Shown piece after piece: positions 61,584 to 64,000 of a DNA stretch of 64,000 nt. The translations under genes were made by a program, and so were the position numbers. The notes under the pieces are model-generated. The model worked only from the letters and a program-made list of their open reading frames with translations, did not search any database and had not been told where the DNA came from. The DNA is from an uncultured Pseudokineococcus sp. (GTDB lineage Bacteria; Actinomycetota; Actinomycetes; Actinomycetales; Quadrisphaeraceae), in NCBI RefSeq assembly GCF_947495735.1, contig NZ_CANMAA010000004.1:62001-126000 (forward strand), in the 5' to 3' direction. The first letter of the stretch is position 1. Each line of letters begins with the position of its first letter.

Positions 61584-63953
61584 TCACCAGCCCTCGAGCG
61601 GGTCCAGCGGGTCGACGACGACGCGGACGGCCGGCTCCTTGCGCGCCGACGTCGTCGCCCGCGCCGCTCTCAGCGCGCCGGCCAGCGCGGCGGCGCGCTC
61701 CGGCCCGACCCGCAGCAGGGCCTGCACCGGCTGCATCGCCGCCTCGTCCGGTCCGGTCCCGTCCCGGGCTGCGCCCTCCTGCCCCGCGCTGCCCCGGTCG
61801 TCGCCGTCCGACCCCGCACCACCGCGCGGGCGCCCTGCCGCGGGCGCCCGCTGCCCCGGCGCCCCGGGCAGCGCGTCGTCGCCGGCGCGCGGGCGTCGGG
61901 ACAGCGGCGCGCGGCCCCGGGCGCGACCCGCGGCAGGAGAGGGGCCGGCACCCGAGCCCGCCGCGGCGTCGCCGGCGGCCCCCGAGCCGCTCCCGGCGGC
62001 CCCCGGGCCCACCCAGGCGCGCCGCACGACCGGCGCGGGCCCGAGCACGGAGGTGCCCGGGGGCAGCTCGGCGACGGCGAGCAGCGCCCGGACGCCGGCC
62101 GCCGGGCCGCTGACGGTCGCGACGGACACCGCCGGCGGCAGGGAGAGCTCGACGCGCTCGGCCAGCTCGCGCTCGGCGTGGCCGCCCGGGTCCCAGCGGA
62201 CCAGGGCCTGCAGCGGCGCCAGACCGGCCTCGCCGACCGCGAGGACCCGCCCGCCCTCGCCCGCCGGGCGCACGAGGCACGCCGCCTGCAGCCAGCGGCG
62301 CAGCGCCTCCTCGGCCGAGCGGAGGTCGGCGCGCGTCAGCAGGGCCCAGGTGTCGAGCAGGAGCGCGGCGCTGTACCCGCCCTCGGCCACGGGCTCGGCG
62401 CCCGGGGTGGCCACGACCAGGGCCGGGGCGCTCGGCACCGACGAGAGCACGTCGACGGCGCCGCCCGAGCGGCGCACCGTCGTCCCCGGCAGGGCGCGCC
62501 CCAGCTCCTCGGCCGTGCGGCCCGACCCGACGACGAGGGAGCGCAGCGCGCGCCCCCCGCAGTGGGCGCACGCCCACGCGGGCGCCTGCGTGGCGCACCA
62601 GCGGCACACCGGGGCGCTGGCGCCCCCGGGCTCGTCGGGCTGGGGCAGGGCCAGCGGCCCGCCGCAGCGCCCGCACCGCGCCGGGTGGCGGCACCGCTGG
62701 CACGCCGTGGCCGGCAGGTAGCCGGCCCGGGGCACCTGCACGAGCACGGGGCCGTGCGGCAGCGACTCGCGCACCAGGCGCAGCGCGCTCGCGGGCAGGC
62801 GCGCGCCGGGCCCTGCCGGGTCGCGCCCGTCGTCCTCGGCCACGGCGACCCGCGGGGTCCGGGTGCGCACGACGTCGCGCGCCGCGACGACGGGGCGGGC
62901 CCAGCCCGTGGCGAGCAGCTGCTGCGCAGCCGCGGTGCGGGCCGGGGAGCCCACCACGGCGGCCGCGCCCACCAGCTGCGCGCGCTCGACGAGCACGTCG
63001 CGGGCGTGCGGGTAGGGCGCGCGCGGCTCGACGTGCAGGTCGTCGCCGTCGTCCCAGCAGACGACGAGGCCGAGGTCGGCCACCGGCGCGAGCGCCGCCG
63101 CCCGGGTGCCCACGACCACCCGGACGCGGCCGCGCCGCAGGGCGAGGAAGGCGCGGTAGCGGGCCGTCGGCCCGTCGTCCGCCACCAGCCGCACGTGCCG
63201 CCCCGGCCCGAGCGCGGCGGTGAGCGCGGCGTCCACCCGGGCGACGTCGCGGTGGTCGGGGACGACGAGCAGCGCGCCGCGGCCACCGGCGAGCGCCGCG
63301 GCGGCGAGCACGGCGAGCGCCGCGGCCCAGTCCTCGCCGGGGCCCCCCGGCAGGGCCGTCCACACCGCGCGGGGCGCCCCGCCCGCCGCCGTCCGCGCCA
63401 CCAGGGCGGGCCCGCCCGCGTAGGCGCGCCAGGGCCCGGGGTCGGGCAGCGGGAGCGGCCCGAGCGGTGGCCCGGGGCGCTCCTCGGTCTCGACGGCAGC
63501 GCGTCGCGGGGGCACCGCGAGCCGCAGGACGTCAGCGGTCGTGCCGGCCCAGCGCCGGGCGACGGCGCGGGCGAGGGCGAGCACCTGCGGGTCCAGCACC
63601 GGCTCGGCCGAGACGACGCGACGCAGCGGCAGGAGCGCCCCCGCGTGGTCGGTCGTGGCGCGCCGCTCGACGACGAACCCCTCGACCTCGGTGCCGGCGA
63701 AGCGCACCCGCACCCGCGCCCCCGGCACCGCCGCCGCCGCGGCGGAGACCGGCACGGCGTAGTCGAAGACCCGGTCCAGGTGCGGCAGCGGGACGTCCAG
63801 CACGACGCCGGCGACCGGGTCGACCTCCGCGGCCCCCTCCGGCGCCCGGGGACGGCGTCCGCGCACCGACGCCCGCAGCAGGGAGAGCTGCTCGGGGCCG
63901 GTCTCGTCGGCGTCGTCCGCCGCCCCGGTCACGCCCGCTCCCGTCTCCTGCAC
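61584..63953 (-). CDS. priA: Primosomal protein PriA, helicase-motif-deficient form
   Basis: Replication-restart protein N', 789 aa. The N-terminal DNA-binding region has VVLDVPLPHLDRVFDYAVP, VRVRFAGTEVEGFVVER and the winged-helix block (RRWAGTTADVLRLAVPPR). The Walker A GKT is absent: the aligned segment reads ALPGGPGEDWAAAL. The DEEH box is replaced by WDDGDDLHVEP. Zinc-binding cysteines remain (CQRCRHPARCGRCGG, CRWCATQ, CAHCGG). Loss of the helicase motifs is a known feature of actinobacterial PriA. An Ala/Gly/Arg/Pro-rich insertion of ~85 residues interrupts the C-terminal domain near residue 660. The GTG at 63953 is used; GTG 63932 is an alternative. Confidence 0.92.
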   Translation of the reverse strand: MQETGAGVTGAADDADETGPEQLSLLRASVRGRRPRAPEGAAEVDPVAGVVLDVPLPHLDRVFDYAVPVSAAAAAVPGARVRVRFAGTEVEGFVVERRATTDHAGALLPLRRVVSAEPVLDPQVLALARAVARRWAGTTADVLRLAVPPRRAAVETEERPGPPLGPLPLPDPGPWRAYAGGPALVARTAAGGAPRAVWTALPGGPGEDWAAALAVLAAAALAGGRGALLVVPDHRDVARVDAALTAALGPGRHVRLVADDGPTARYRAFLALRRGRVRVVVGTRAAALAPVADLGLVVCWDDGDDLHVEPRAPYPHARDVLVERAQLVGAAAVVGSPARTAAAQQLLATGWARPVVAARDVVRTRTPRVAVAEDDGRDPAGPGARLPASALRLVRESLPHGPVLVQVPRAGYLPATACQRCRHPARCGRCGGPLALPQPDEPGGASAPVCRWCATQAPAWACAHCGGRALRSLVVGSGRTAEELGRALPGTTVRRSGGAVDVLSSVPSAPALVVATPGAEPVAEGGYSAALLLDTWALLTRADLRSAEEALRRWLQAACLVRPAGEGGRVLAVGEAGLAPLQALVRWDPGGHAERELAERVELSLPPAVSVATVSGPAAGVRALLAVAELPPGTSVLGPAPVVRRAWVGPGAAGSGSGAAGDAAAGSGAGPSPAAGRARGRAPLSRRPRAGDDALPGAPGQRAPAAGRPRGGAGSDGDDRGSAGQEGAARDGTGPDEAAMQPVQALLRVGPERAAALAGALRAARATTSARKEPAVRVVVDPLDPLEGW

Positions 63954-64000
63954 GACCCGATCCCATCAGCCGCCGCCGACACCGCGCGCGGCCCGTCCCC

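Noticed and set aside
63954-64000. Start of another gene upstream of priA
   Set aside because: Only 47 bp remain and no frame shows recognisable sequence.

Overview
The window is about 64 kb of very GC-rich (well over 70% by eye) actinobacterial chromosome with no plasmid, phage or transposon genes. GTG starts outnumber ATG, genes overlap by 4 bp (GTGA/ATGA), and several gene families are typical of Actinomycetota: a CoaE-GrpB fusion, a PriA without Walker A, a four-domain S1, an ANTAR response regulator (PdtaR type), a Pol I without proofreading residues, and the TIGR02234 trp-operon membrane protein. The order pyk - pdtaR - polA - rpsA - coaE - uvrB - uvrA resembles the mycobacterial Rv1617-Rv1638 region. 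A free-living Kineosporiales-like or related high-GC actinomycete is a reasonable guess, but the taxonomy is inferred.

Layout, left to right. 0-5 kb: a GGDEF-EAL protein cut by the window edge, then uvrA. 5-9.2 kb: zwf, divergent from a GH15 glucosidase/trehalase-like gene coupled to a metallo-beta-lactamase-fold gene. 9.2-11.5 kb: two coupled terC paralogs behind a yybP-ykoY manganese riboswitch whose ribosome-binding-site switch can be read directly. 11.5-21 kb: uvrB, coaE-grpB, rpsA, a methyltransferase, polA and a divergent thioesterase. 21-28 kb: a GNAT gene and a branched-chain amino acid ABC importer (livHMGF forward, livK convergent) with an unusual LivH fusion. 28-37 kb: pdtaR, a short-armed tRNA-Leu(CAA), pyk, gltD and gltB, with GlnR-like boxes upstream of gltB. 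37-46 kb: trpC-trpB-trpA-lgt, a DUF4190 gene, then hisI-trpE and three small membrane genes. 46-56.5 kb: a heterodimeric ABC exporter and the scattered his genes hisF, hisG and hisE, separated by forward-strand genes (TIGR03085, a P-loop kinase, a FUSC-like permease), then rpe. 56.5-64 kb: def-fmt-rsmB, a divergent membrane acyltransferase with a short upstream ORF, and priA.

The content is mostly core metabolism and information processing: nucleotide excision repair (uvrA, uvrB, polA), nitrogen assimilation (gltBD) feeding Trp and His synthesis, N-formyl-Met chemistry (fmt, def), lipoprotein maturation (lgt) and carbon metabolism (zwf, pyk, rpe). Two regulatory themes stand out. Many housekeeping genes have a TAnnnT -10 box 6-8 bp before the start codon, which predicts leaderless mRNAs. 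Other transcripts (terC, gltB, rpsA, trpC) carry long structured leaders. Several intergenic gaps hold short GC-rich tandem repeats of different unit lengths, and one 7-bp array runs through a stop codon.
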